From Acanthaster planci (taxonomy: Eukaryota > Echinodermata > Asteroidea > Valvatida > Acanthasteridae): 62,292 bases of DNA. Shown piece after piece: positions 39,801 through 50,426 of the stretch; position 1 is the stretch's first letter, and each line of letters starts with the position of its first letter. The stretch covers positions 4,157,207-4,219,498 of the forward strand of contig NW_019091360.1 in assembly GCF_001949145.1 (NCBI RefSeq), read 5' to 3'. Under the pieces are notes generated by a model. That model worked only from the letters and a program-made list of their open reading frames with translations. It was not told where the DNA came from and searched no databases. Made by a program: the position numbers and the translations under genes.

Positions 39801-42800
39801 ACATTCCAGTCTTTTTTTCTTAATAATGCTCAAATTTCTAATGCATACTTTTTAGAATTTAATAATGTTACATTTTGAAACATATAACTTTGTCTAAAGG
39901 ATTTTTTGGAAACCAGAATCAGGCACTGCAAGAATCGCGATCAGAGCAAATTAAATTTGGTCTTTATGTTAACTCAAGATACACTGGTGAATGCAGAGCA
40001 TGTCTGTGGCACATCACAAGATTTTACTTGAGCCCCAAGGCAGACTTTGTAACAAACTACCGGTATATGTATAGAGCCAATGATTTTCTGTTTCAAAATC
40101 GGGCACTTTCCGTTTTGCAAAATCCCAAACTCCACTTCAGGAATTCAAATTCCGTTTCATACCTCAGTAAGCATAAAAAAGGAGAGCAAGTTATTAAACT
40201 TACTATGCTTAATACGTGGTTAATTCATGTGTCACTCCTTGTGGAAAAATCAGATTACATTTATGTACATGTACAGTGCAGTCATAGAGTAGGTTGTGCA
40301 CGCAACAGCAGTTGATAACATGTTAATGTTGGACATTGAACCGCCATTTTTATTTGGCAGTGGTGCAACGAAATTTGGAAAATTAACATCAAATCTGGGC
40401 CTTTAAATGCATGTTTGTGAGTGAAACCTTTGCTCTTTGTCAAAGTCTTCCAAGTGCCTATTTAGCTATGGTACACCTATGGTACTAGGTTTCATTTAAT
40501 TCAAGACAAATGCAATTTGTCTTCCATTTTACTGCCACGGTTTGATCGTTTTGCCGTGCGGTACTAGCCTTGTCTCAAGGCATTTATGCAAACTCACAGA
40601 CTGAATTCCCCACATAAGCAATAAGCATATGTGTGAGCATGAACCTGTTATGTACGATGATTTCATTGCGAGTACGGTGCACATGTGAACGGCCAAAGTG
40701 TGCACCCCGGCGCTGTATGTACATGTATTTCAAATACCGGTATCGGCTGACCCAACCATGTGCTGGAGTGGTGCAATGTAGTAAGTTTCCACCATAATTT
40801 GTTCGTTAACCCTAACCGTCCTCAATCCTTCACCTGTTGGAGGACTGAGGACTGTTAGGGTTAATTAAATAAGCAGGAAGGCATTTTTTTTTCAGTACCG
40901 TACAGAAAGTTTTCTTAACTTTTTAAGGCATGCTTACTGGAGAATTTAGCATTTCAAGCAATGGCTTCTATTTCAAGGTGTTGATTCCCCAAATTCCGTC
41001 TGTTTTCCGCAATCACGGAAAATCAGTGGTCTACGTGTATGTGTACATTGAAATGTAAGTGTTGGCAGCAGATGAAGCAGCTTAGTGGATTTCACTTGAT
41101 TTAATCTGATTATCTGTAACTTACACAAATAAGCTCACTTTATTGGGAGGAGTGACTCATTTGTAGTTTACAGTTTTCTTTCATACTTTATCATTCAAAA
41201 TGGAGACTGGAATAATCAAAACGTATTTCTGAATTTTATAAAAGAAAGTACATGTACTGATCAGCTTAACTAAGGATGTCTTATCACCAAGTTACAAATA
41301 CAGTAACCTTCACTGACATCATGTTTGCACTTTGGCCAAACTAAACAGTTTGTAGTGTGTGTGTTCAAGTGGTTGATTCTGTGGCTTCTGATAGGGGGAA
41401 CCATGAACTGCAGGTAGTTCTGCTACATGCTGAACTTTGTACAGAAATTTGATAACAGAAAGATTTGAAATTTGCATTTCGTAAACCAGTGTACAGTTGA
41501 CACATGTCCGTAGGATGGGGATGATTCTGGCAAGTGTAAACTGTACAATTATGCCGTAATAAGGTCAAGCCCCCCCAACAGACACTTATGGATAAAAACA
41601 AACACAATTTATGATTATTTTTACTGAACTAATCACAGAAGAGGGCATCACAAAGCAAACATGAAACTTTCAACTTATGATATTTATGTATCTGCCACCA
41701 CCAGACATCTCTGCTTACCATTCAGGCATCCATAAAAATATAAAGGTGACACTTTATACTCAAGCCAGAAATGCTATATTTGTCTTCACTTAAATATGTA
41801 AATCCAACTGAACAGGTGCAACACTGCATGACTTCACACAGAGGGCAAACATCCTGACATGTACAATGGATATACAGATGACATTAGCACAGATTGTTTC
41901 AACGATAAATCTTGAATAGAACTGCTTTCTGTATGTGCCAGTAATACTGTACTATGGGTGACTTTGGTAGAATAACTGGTCCATCAAGAACAGATCTACT
42001 GATCCAGTCAGTGATTAGTGCTTGACTGCAATGTACAGGTACTCAATTCCTGAATTGCTGCCTGAAACAAGTCTAAATACTGAAATGATTTCTTTTTACC
42101 AACAAGGGTAGTCAAGTTGATACAGAGGTACTAACTCTGTAATCCCTTTGAGGTCAATTGGATCAGGATTCAATTACTTGACAAAACACAGTAAGCTATA
42201 AAACCTTGACTGAGTTTTGAAGACTGAGCCACTAGAGACCACAACGACACTGAAATACAGTGGCTTCATTCAACTGGAAAAAGTTCATGTATCTGTAACT
42301 TCTGCAACTTCCAGAAAAGTAACAAATTTTAGTTTTGATGTTTTCACTCACTCTGAATTTTCATTACAGGCCTCTCAAAAACAGGGTCCACACTGTCGGC
42401 CAAGGGATTTTTTTAGGGGGGGGTAATTTTTTGGGCTGATTGAATGGGGTATTTATTATACAACCTTAGTTATTTCCACTTGCCCTACAGAAGCTATAAA
42501 ACATTAATCAATGTATGAATATTCGTCATCAATAATTCTTAAAAAGTAACGGAGAATTTACACCAACATGTGCTAGTCTAGTACAGTAAACTCCGTCCAA
42601 GTCGACATCGTACAACTCGGTAAATCGCTCAAGTCTCCCAATTAACTTTAATGCTTTTCCATTGGAACTTTTATTTCTAAGTCGGATTTTACAAGTCGTC
42701 ATTTTGCATAAGTCGGCGTGTTACTCTTCGTCCGATTCCCACCAAATCAAACAAACAAACAAACAAACACAACAAAGTCCTTTGTGTAAGTCGGTCTATG

Positions 42801-44232
42801 AAAAAAAATTCTGCATTGGCATTGACGTTTGCACTGCAGTTGGCAAGAAGAGTGTGTGAAAAGTCACATGGCAGAGTCTGTTCACTGGCATGGTCTATGA
42901 TCGGTACATATTATGCGACCCAGCGCAGCGTTGTATGTCGATGCTGTCATGAACGGATTCCACACTGCCAGCACGTACACATTCAGACAATATCACATAT
43001 ACGTGCCATGTAACATACATTGTACATGGACGTTTCCTGCAAAAAATATGTGCATATAATATGGCCCAAGCATGAGATGTTACATTGCAAGTAATGTTGA
43101 GATAGAGTACAGCGTGGTGGCAACGCACGAAACTTGCTGAGTGGCACACAGGTTCCTACAGCCATAAACAGCAAGAATGGCATGGAATGGCCGGGAACCA
43201 GTGACCACCGCGACAACTCAAAGTATGTACATTTCCACACTTTGACACTCGGAAATATATGAAGCGATCAAAACTTCTGAAATACTTCAGCGAATGAATT
43301 AGTTCACTGGACTGGACTAGATTCTTGTTCATGTATATGTATTTTCTGCTTTCATATATTTCGAAGTATAGTACACGTATTTTCAGCGGTCCAGTGGAGT
43401 GCAAGCAGGCACCCCATTCACACTCAGCCTGATTGACTGCAGCACTTTACAAAATCCAATCCCATCTCAAGACTTCGGAGCATTGCAAACCATGTTGTTT
43501 TCATCGTGTCTATTCCTTCGTCCATGCTCGGACTACATGTAGATATTTTGAGCTTTGCAACTGAATCACTTACATGTAAATGTACATACATATACACATA
43601 GGTCATCATTTCATGTACATGTACATTGTAAATCGGCAAAATGACGACCTACAGTAGGAGTCGGCCTTCAAGTAAGTCATCAGTCACCAGTTCGAGGCAA
43701 AGCATGCCTATGGGCGGGGTGCAAAGTGTGAATAGCAACAGTGTCTTTAGCCTGGGAAATTCAAATTGTTATGTGCGTGTACAATCAGACAACTCAGTGT
43801 ACCAGGTTTTATCCAAATTTAATTCGCAATGGGTTCATTACGGTACAGTTTTCAGTTGAGGATATAGTGTCAGCTAGAATGTCCAACTCTAACAGAAAAT
43901 ACAAATTTTAAAAAATCACAAAATCGGTGTCAATCATGATAAACATTAATAAGCCGAATTACATCATCGCCACTGCCATCCAGCAATCCAGCATGACCCA
44001 ATCTGTACTGGATTTGATGACCTTTTGCAGAGAAGAAGAGACACATTTTAATTTCATTCAACTCAATTTAACTCCTCTGGTTCACACTTTCTTGTTAAAC
44101 TCTTTCAAATTAAGGATGCGTACATAAATTAACAGTCCTTTTAGTGTTGAATGCAGATATTTCAAACATTACCTCTTTTTCTAGTAAGGTGTCCACTTGG
44201 GACGTAGTATGAACATCAAATTTCCAGAACAT
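18846..44232 (-). CDS. PPP6R3: Protein phosphatase 6 regulatory subunit (SAPS domain), complete, 22 coding exons
   Basis: Scaffold that binds the PP6 catalytic subunit and ankyrin-repeat subunits to target the phosphatase. Exons in order (window coordinates): 44173-44232, 39459-39538, 38983-39142, 38227-38478, 37709-37887, 36520-36633, 32902-33028, 31482-31634, 28918-29046, 27739-27919, 27454-27542, 27039-27128, 24435-24532, 23564-23621, 23191-23324, 22786-22925, 22346-22514, 21203-21333, 20617-20728, 19622-20152, 19046-19138, 18846-18909. All junctions are GT-AG; phases sum to 1047 codons plus TGA. The start MFWKFDVH matches the family N-terminus. Helical SAPS segments include [28 protein letters not shown] and GYMGHLTRI; later come [50 protein letters not shown] and the family-type terminus NGPV. 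Vertebrates have three paralogues; this looks like a single pre-duplication gene. It is longer than human PPP6R3 (about 870 residues), mainly through a Ser/Gln/acid-rich C-terminal half (exon 19622-20152). Confidence 0.96.
19228..19413 (+). repeat. Dispersed repeat family B, copy 2
   Basis: Same-strand relative of 5394-5590, in the PPP6R intron between exons 19046-19138 and 19622-20152. Similarity ends abruptly on both sides (AGCC at the left, GATTATACC at the right), which suggests true element boundaries. It inserted antisense to PPP6R. Confidence 0.7.
24580..24593. repeat. (CA)n microsatellite
   Basis: About seven CA units followed by AAAACACACG, in the PPP6R intron about 50 bp upstream of the acceptor of exon 24435-24532. 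Confidence 0.8.
24897..24917. repeat. (AAGC)n microsatellite
   Basis: Five consecutive AAGC units in a PPP6R intron. Confidence 0.85.
28284..28916 (-). repeat. Degenerate 17-bp minisatellite touching the PPP6R exon 28918-29046 splice donor
   Basis: In gene sense the unit is about CTAGTATCCAGCCTCAT, repeated imperfectly for roughly 430 bp (28284-28716) with occasional higher-order duplication (blocks containing CACTATTCAATCTCACTTGG occur twice). It is interrupted by an inserted element (28717-28876) and resumes up to the donor. The donor itself, GTAAGTATCCAACTTCAT, looks like one of the units, so the array seems to have grown from intron sequence next to the splice site. Confidence 0.8.
28717..28876. 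mobile_element. MITE inserted in the minisatellite
   Basis: The ends are inverted copies: left GCAGCAAGGTATGAGACGGA then a C-run; right a G-run then CGGTCTCATTTCTTGCTGGG. About 160 bp, non-coding. Flanking TA dinucleotides are compatible with a TA-type duplication, but the host array is itself repetitive, so this is uncertain. One ambiguous base lies at 28754. Confidence 0.6.
34259..34317. promoter_or_regulatory. Possible intronic promoter module (YY1-like plus ACCCATAAT)
   Basis: Inside the PPP6R intron between exons 36520-36633 and 32902-33028. CATGGCGGCCATG (palindromic, giving a YY1-type CCGCCAT on both strands) is followed 50 bp later by ACCCATAAT. The same two motifs in the same orientation, 36 bp apart, occur at the presumed PPP6R promoter (47356 and 47392). 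An alternative start is possible, but no initiating exon is evident. Confidence 0.25.
34804..34947. mobile_element. 144-bp MITE with CCGGTTCATACTTC-type ends
   Basis: The left end TAAAGCCCAGTTCATACTTC and the right end GAAGTATGAACCGGCCTTA are inverted copies. Sequences of the pattern GCCGGTTCATACTTC are, from memory, common MITE ends in animal genomes. It lies in a PPP6R intron and has no coding capacity. Confidence 0.6.
40806..40864. mobile_element. Tiny foldback element with piggyBac-style TTAA/CCC ends
   Basis: TTAA at 40806-40809, then CCCTAACCGTCCTCAATCC, a loop of about ten bases, then an inverted arm ending GTTAGGG, then TTAA at 40861-40864. The element between the two TTAA copies is 51 bp. 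TTAA duplication with CCC...GGG termini is the signature of piggyBac-superfamily transposition. It lies in the PPP6R intron between exons 44173-44232 and 39459-39538. A chance hairpin is the alternative. Confidence 0.5.
42371..42570 (+). repeat. Dispersed repeat family A, copy 2
   Basis: Longer relative of 3600-3742, sharing CCTCTCAAAAA, the G-run, GCTGATTGAATGGGGTATTTA and ATAATTCTTAAAAA blocks in the same order and strand. Lies in the first coding intron of PPP6R, antisense to the gene. Confidence 0.5.
42584..42800 (+). mobile_element. Possible pogo/Tigger-like transposon end
   Basis: CAGTAAACTCCGTCCAAGTC follows a TA dinucleotide, and AAGTCG-type motifs recur across the next 200 bp. TA-flanked CAGT ends followed by AAGTCG-type repeats are typical of pogo-group elements. 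No matching right end or transposase was found, so this would be a fragment. It contains an (AAAC)n run at about 42748-42770. Confidence 0.3.
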
Positions 44233-44939
44233 TGTGGATTGTGTTTAGAAATCTGTAAGGTGAATGAAAAAATAAGTTAGCATACATGTGTTAAAAGCAT
44301 CCAATGTCAATTCAAACTATTAATTTTGTTTGGGCAATCTGGACTGGCTACTAATTAATTCTTCCCCGGCCCCATTATCACTAGGATTCATTAGACAATT
44401 AAGCATTTACAACCAGAGGTAGAGTTTGCCGAGTACCAGCATAGATGTAGATGTATGTAGGAATATGCATGAATCTGAACACTTTCGCCAAATGAACAAC
44501 AGACAGCAACTCTATGATCTTTCCCAACTCAAGCCTCAGGGACACACATTGTGTATGTGTAGGCCCAACTGTTTCTCATCAGAATGAGCACAAAAGCCCC
44601 TTGTGTGTGCACATCATTGCTGAGTGACATCTCTCTTTCCGATGAGGATACTTGTGTGCGGAGTGCATATCAAATGTTTTACATGCTGACGTGTGTCTAC
44701 ATCCATTGAGCAAACTAGGTTCCACTACAAATTCATCACAACATGAAAAAGTGAGTTCACTTTCACTTCGTACCTTGGACAACTCGTACCTTGGACAACT
44801 CGTACCATCAATTCAAAATAACTGTACCAACTCTTACCTTTGCCGAGCCGTACCGTGAACAACTCGCACCTTCGCTTACAAGACAACTCGTACCTTCAGA
44901 GAAATCAGAGCTTGCTCAGAGCTTATTATTGTTGTAATT

Positions 44940-45180
44940 GGGTCATTCCATGAGGTTGGGGCACAATTTGTGATGGTGCCCATTGTTGCATGGGTTCCAT
45001 AAAAATGAACAGCTATTTCCTTGCATATGCATTCCAACTTATCTTGCAAGGCTGAATACAGAGGTGTGTGTTATTTTTACAGAGTAAATGACCCACTCTA
45101 CAGGTCATGACAGGTGGTAAAAGTTACCCATGTAACAAGGACACCGTCACAAATTGTGCCCCAACCTCATGGAATGTCCC
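44940..45180. mobile_element. 241-bp MITE with about 41-bp inverted ends
   Basis: The left arm 44940-44980 begins GGGTCATTCCATGAGGTTGG; the right arm 45140-45180 is its inverted copy ending CCTCATGGAATGTCCC, with about two mismatches. ATT flanks both ends (44937-44939 and 45181-45183), consistent with a 3-bp target duplication. No coding frame. Confidence 0.75.
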
Positions 45181-45278
45181 ATTTAACTTGAACAATAATT
45201 TGATTTCTTAGTCATGTGTTCGTCACCTAATTTGCCGTTTTGGCTACAATGCCTTCCGTAAGTGCCGGTGGGGTGACA

Positions 45279-45508
45279 TTAACCCTCCTATGCCAAAGTC
45301 ACTTTTTGGGTCACTTGGTAAACACCTCTGTCCTGTTGTGCACTGCACCAACTGTCCCTCAAAGGAATATCAGATTGCACTTTTGTGCTGCCCAACAACT
45401 GTGCTTCACTGTTTCATGTGACATCATNNNNNNNNNNNNNNNNNNNNNNNNNNNGAGTGACTGTGGGCACTTGTGCATATTAGTGCTGTAAAACCAAAGG
45501 AGGGTTAA
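45279..45508. mobile_element. piggyBac-like MITE (TTAA duplication), contains gap
   Basis: TTAA at 45279-45282 is followed by CCCTCCTATG; the other end is CCAAAGGAGGG followed by TTAA at 45505-45508. TTAA target duplication with CCC...GGG ends fits the piggyBac superfamily. The 222-bp interior is non-coding and includes the N run at 45428-45454, so its true length is not certain. Confidence 0.6.
45428..45454. other. Assembly gap (27 N)
   Basis: Run of 27 undetermined bases inside the piggyBac-like MITE. Any open frame spanning it is meaningless. A single further N is at 28754. Confidence 0.99.
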
Positions 45509-46175
45509 TGTGAGATGCGTCAACGTCGTACATGTGTATGTGTGGTCAGGCAACTGGCGCTCCTCAACATGACCAGCTGTCGTTGCATGCAATTAGGAAT
45601 CTTCACCGTGCAATCCACCGTGATGATGGAGTGATGTCATGTTTTCATTTGTAAATGTCAATTGTAATTTGTCCCCCCCAAAAAACATTTTAATAAGGAA
45701 GGCAACCACTCCCCCCAAATTTTAAAACAAGACCAGAAGCATTTCCAAAAGAAATCAAGACCTAACAAGTTTCATTAAGTACACCCGCATTAAGTCCAAT
45801 ATCGTTTTCCCAGGGCCATAAAAATAAATTGAAGTCCCCCCCCCCAAAAAAAAACGAATGAAGGAAGTCAAGTTGGTAAACGGTCGGGTTGTTTGAAATC
45901 CGTCACATAAACTGACGGTGCAAACACTCGCAGCAGGCACTATGCCGAAAATCACGTTGGTGCTTGAGAATTCGAGATCTCTCCTGGAGATTTATGAAGA
46001 TTTTCCTTGATGTTTGTCAAATCTGATCTTAAATATGCTGAAAAGGAAGAGCAAGAAATTTACAACCTAATTGCAAACATGAAGGTACATATATGAGTGG
46101 TCTTAACTCGAGGTATGAGTTGTCCAAGGTATGAGTTGCCTATGGTATGAGTCATCCAACGTACCAGTCGACTCG

Positions 46176-47329
46176 AAAGCCTTTCCTAATGTACATGTAA
46201 CAGGTAAGAACATTTCACAAACACCAACTTAAAATTTGAAACTCCTTATTTATGTTATTCAATACATGTACATGTAAGTTTAACTTCAAGTCAAATAACA
46301 TTCAAATGTTTGCTGTATGCGCACTAAACTGTCTTTAAAAAATTATGAAGTTATGATTTACTTTCAAAATCAGCCACAGATTCAAACTGATGACGAGTAA
46401 ACTACATGTAGCTGATTTTCAAGACTGTGTTGGAGACTGAACAAATGTAAAAATTATTCAAACTATTTAGTCACCTGTCCTATTGCGTAATAAAGAAATC
46501 ATTCATTGAAATAGACATGACTTATCAAATAACAGTGTTACGATGCTCACAGACCAACAAATTACAAGCATTTGACAATCACCAATCACACAGACTGATG
46601 ACACAGAAATGCAAAACAATATTCATGACAGCTGGACAGGAGCTGACACTGGATTTCAAAATTCAAGCCCAAATTAAGCCTAGACTTTGGCCCATCAAGT
46701 AATTGAAGTATCATGCCTATGTTTAGGCCTAGGCCTATATTTAATTGATAGCCTAGGTGTTAATGCTAACACTGGTGACAAAAGTATGATATGTTTCTCC
46801 TGGAATATCACAAACACTACCACATCTCTAGTCTACGCCGATCATCGGTCATGCCGGTATCAAACTGAATTCAACCTGACGACGATAAACGCCCTCCTCC
46901 TACATGTCCTACGCTATAGTTTACAGTCATATCGTCCGATACTTACTCCTTAACTGAAGATGGTATAGCCTATAATTTAATTCTCCACTCCCACGGAGGG
47001 AGATTCACTCTGGAAAGAAGGTAGTGATTCACTGAAATCTTGAAGACTGCTTGTTTGAACCTCTAGCCCATTACTCAAAAGATGATTAAACCGTGTTGTG
47101 CACAGACGAACGTGTACAATCCAACGGGAAACACCGCACACGTTACCGGTAATATGCCTCGGAGATTCCACGGTAAAATAAGACCTCGTACGCACTATAG
47201 TCACCTCTTGTGCTCTTTTATGCAATGTTCAATAATCATAGCTCTTATGTGTGTGGATAATAGAACTACGTCCCTTCAACTACGACATAAACACTCATAC
47301 GTTTGATCATCAACGTTCGTCGAGCGCGA
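46176..47329. other. Intron or upstream region of PPP6R without a gene
   Basis: AT-rich to 46980, then more balanced sequence toward the promoter. No protein-coding exon or RNA gene recognised. Confidence 0.4.
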
Positions 47330-47445
47330 AAATTTCAACGTTCGCAACATCCAATATGGCGGTTGCGCTGCTGCAGTGATACGAGTGCGCAACCCATAAT
47401 ACTTTTCGTGTCACGTGATTAGGGTTTCAGCTCATGACGTCATCT
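47330..47445 (-). promoter_or_regulatory. Probable PPP6R promoter
   Basis: Read in the PPP6R direction: CRE palindrome TGACGTCA (47435-47442), E-box CACGTG (47412-47417), the ACCCATAAT motif (47392-47400), then AACCGCCATATTGG (about 47351-47364), a YY1-type site of the kind found just downstream of animal start sites. The PPP6R coding exon 44173-44232 is preceded by an acceptor at 44253-44254, so a non-coding 5' exon must exist upstream, and this is the best candidate area. The exon itself was not resolved. Confidence 0.45.
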
Positions 47446-48001
47446 AATTTGTTTCATTTCAATTTTTAAGTGTAATTTGAATGGATATTTTCCAAAATGT
47501 AAATTTGTGAACAAAAAAATGCTGGTAAATTCAATTTACTCTGTAATAAAACACGCTATTATAACCTACACAGTTACCGTGTAAAACTGTGTGTGGAACA
47601 TACACATTTAATCTTGAACATTTCAAAAAATTTGTTTTGAAGTCCCATAAATCCATACTAAAAGTTTACTTTTATTTCATCAATACACATTTATCTGTAA
47701 CTGCTTTGGAAATGAGTGTAGACATTTCGTTGTTTACTTCACCATTATTTTCGGGACTTCATTGCCCCACTGATCTATTGAAATCATTGACTTCGATATT
47801 TAGCTGAGCAATGCAGCCTGGGGACACAGAATTCATATAACAGTCTACAACACAAGCAATAATGTTGAATTTTCTAGGAGGGGAAAGGTAATAAGGAGTC
47901 GTTTTTCAAGGTACCGTATTTGTAAAGAGGTCCATCAAAAGAGTAAATTTTATCGATTTTGCCCACCTCTGTAGAAAAAGCATGGTCGTAAGGTGACCTA
48001 T

Positions 48002-48104
48002 AGAGGGCGCTGTGTACACACGATATCAGCGCTTCGTACACAATGCACCGACTGAGCTTTGTCTGCCGCTAACGTGCTCAGGCAGTAGGCCCATCTGCCA
48101 GTTG
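48002..48104 (+). promoter_or_regulatory. Candidate first (non-coding) exon and promoter of SINHCAF
   Basis: A GC-richer patch with AGAGGGCGCT at 48002-48011 ends in a strong splice donor (TTG then GTAAGTGG, donor GT at 48105-48106). SINHCAF orthologues usually have a non-coding first exon, and this would place its start about 0.6-0.7 kb from the PPP6R promoter in head-to-head arrangement. No cDNA evidence is available from sequence alone. Confidence 0.3.
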
Positions 48105-50426
48105 GTAAGTGGATATGTTTTTATCATTTTACTTATTTTTACGTAAATTCTAGGCAAGAAAAATTTTGTAACAGGCAAAAACATGGAAGTAGCTATTGTA
48201 ATATTAGTGTTAATTTGTCAGTCAACCCAGCACTTCTTTTAAAACAGTTAAAATCCAACTGCAAATTACCGTGAAGTACGATTCTTTGTTGTACAGTGTG
48301 GCTACAAGGTTTGGGGTATGCAAGAATCTTTTTTTTTTTAATTTCCGCTTGAGGATTGTTATTCAAACAGCGTTTGCAGGTTGCCTCTGACGGCATATTT
48401 TGATCAAATCTACCCAACTCCGTATGTTGCCATTCCGATTTACAGGAATATGACCCTATTTGGGTACAGCATTTTGCTGGGTCCCCGTGAAGCCTCGAGT
48501 TGTAATTGACCCGGACTGTGACACGGCCCCAATCTAGTGTCGTGGGGGGTACATGGCGCGTGCGGGACACGTGTCATGTTGATAACTGTGTGCTGTCTGT
48601 TGAGACACAAAGCCCGTGCCACACAGCATAAGAGTCTTTGTGCTAGCATATCGGCTTTGTAGAAATAGCAAATTTCGGTTTTATTTGTTAGGCTGTCTAT
48701 AATTATTCTCAAAGTCTTGTTGCAATCTGTATGAACAAAAATTAAAAGCATCATGGCATCGTGATAGTCATTTTCACACACGACCGATGACTTTGCCTAT
48801 TAACAATGACGATGCAATACATGTAGCTATAGCCAACTATGTCGTAAACAACTATTACTCTATAAATGTTCATGATGATAGCAGGAGTGCTGTGTGTCAG
48901 CCATGGTGAATATTAAAGCAAACTGCACTAGACAAACATTTAGTAAAGAAAACACTGTAATAAACTTCGACCAACGCGGATAATAAATTGAAATCCCAGT
49001 CTGTTAGTCATACGAAAGACAAAAATCAAAACAAAGATATTTTGACCTTAAATAATGAAAATCAAACAACGAACCCAAGGTTTGGCCTTCACATATGGTG
49101 GAATTCATAATTTGGTCTAAGTCTGAACTGTAGTTTGGTGTAAATGTGGAATCGTGTAAAGCCTGCCCTCGTGGGCACATCCAGGGAAACTAAAGGGGTC
49201 AAACACCCACCCAAAAAAGGAGGCGTTTATGGAGAGAAAGGCGATTTGCCAAGTTGGGGGGGGGGGCTGTTTAACCCCCCCCCAAAAAAAAGCCGTAAAC
49301 AAAGCCCCCAATTATAGCCAAAACCCTCCGAGGCCATACAATTTTACATAAACAACTTCCACATTTTGCCCCCGAGCTCCGCCCCCCCCCCAAAAAAAAT
49401 AAATTAAAAAAATGTTAAAACATTGACTCCCCGAAATTTCTGTCCTGCGTGGGTCCGTCCTTACCTGTCCAATGATGTAGGGACAAAAAGGACGTACATT
49501 AAGACACATCACATAGTTATTTTTAAACATGTCCACATCGTACTGTACCATGATAATTGTGTCTTTCCAAATTCGGTCATAATGGTGACATTAGGATATA
49601 GGCTATGTTTTAACTACAAACTTTTATGATTATTATCACAAGGGCAGTAAACGCACTCAGTATTTCAGTGACCCGGCTACCCTCTGTTTGACCCAAGGTA
49701 CAGGCTTAGGCGTATACCCCACGCAAGTTTGGCTCTTAATTTCTTTGTCCCGTCTTTGTCCTGCCCAGTAGCTGAAAACGTACCCTTCACCACCTGTTCT
49801 TATTCACGCTTGACTAGTCATTGACAAACAAGGCACGTGCCGGTGTATAATTGGATTCAATTCTAAGAGTTGTATAAAAGAAAATACAGAAGTTAGAAGT
49901 CCCCGTATATAATGTGCAATTACTTTTTCCATTGTTCGTGCATAGGTCCTAAGACTGTCACATTAAACAAAATGGAGAAACAAAGGTTATTGTAAACTAA
50001 AATGATGTAGATTTCGCAAGCTATCGTTAAAATTCCACGTGACTATGACAATTTGTCACGTGTTGCTGGAGACTCATTGCACGTTTACAGTCGTCAATGT
50101 TTTATGCTCAGTAACATTTTGTCATTGCTTACAATAAGGTATTACGTCAACGCCGAATACATGGGCATGGAGAAAAATGTATTGCTGTGCGTACTTTAAG
50201 TCTTGATTTTCATGTCCTTTACGAATTTTAACAGCATGAGAAATTGTGTGGGTTTCCCCGTTCACATTTGCTCTGAAATCACTCAAGTTCACAGATCCTA
50301 GTGGTGGAAGTGTTTCCATGTTTGTGCTTTCTTTTGATGCAGTCCAGGGGTCCTTGAAAGTGGAGCTGAGATTTCTCTGCCGAGAAAACGACACTAAACC
50401 CACGCAACTTGCCATACATTTCAGCC
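48105..50426. other. Presumed 5' UTR intron of SINHCAF
   Basis: No coding exon recognised. Contains G/C homopolymer blocks next to A-runs at 49255-49290 and 49380-49400, which are low-complexity and generate spurious frames on both strands. Confidence 0.4.

Larger units (their letters stand above)
44768..46175. mobile_element. Pair of inverted GGTAYGAGTTG repeat clusters enclosing two nested MITEs
   Basis: At 44768-44900 the motif CAACTCGTACCTTGGA is repeated imperfectly about six times; at 46106-46175 the reverse-orientation GGTATGAGTTGTCCAA is repeated three to four times in a 16-17 bp period. Clustered, inverted subterminal repeats like these suggest the two ends of one 1.4-kb transposon. 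The interior contains a 241-bp MITE and a piggyBac-like MITE (separate entries), no transposase frame, and a sequence gap. It lies in or upstream of the PPP6R 5' UTR intron. Confidence 0.4.

Noticed and set aside
39875-40315. 146-codon plus-strand frame
   Set aside because: Within a PPP6R intron, no conserved motif, amino-acid composition of AT-rich non-coding DNA.
45240-45592. Open frames crossing the N gap
   Set aside because: They read through undetermined bases within a MITE.
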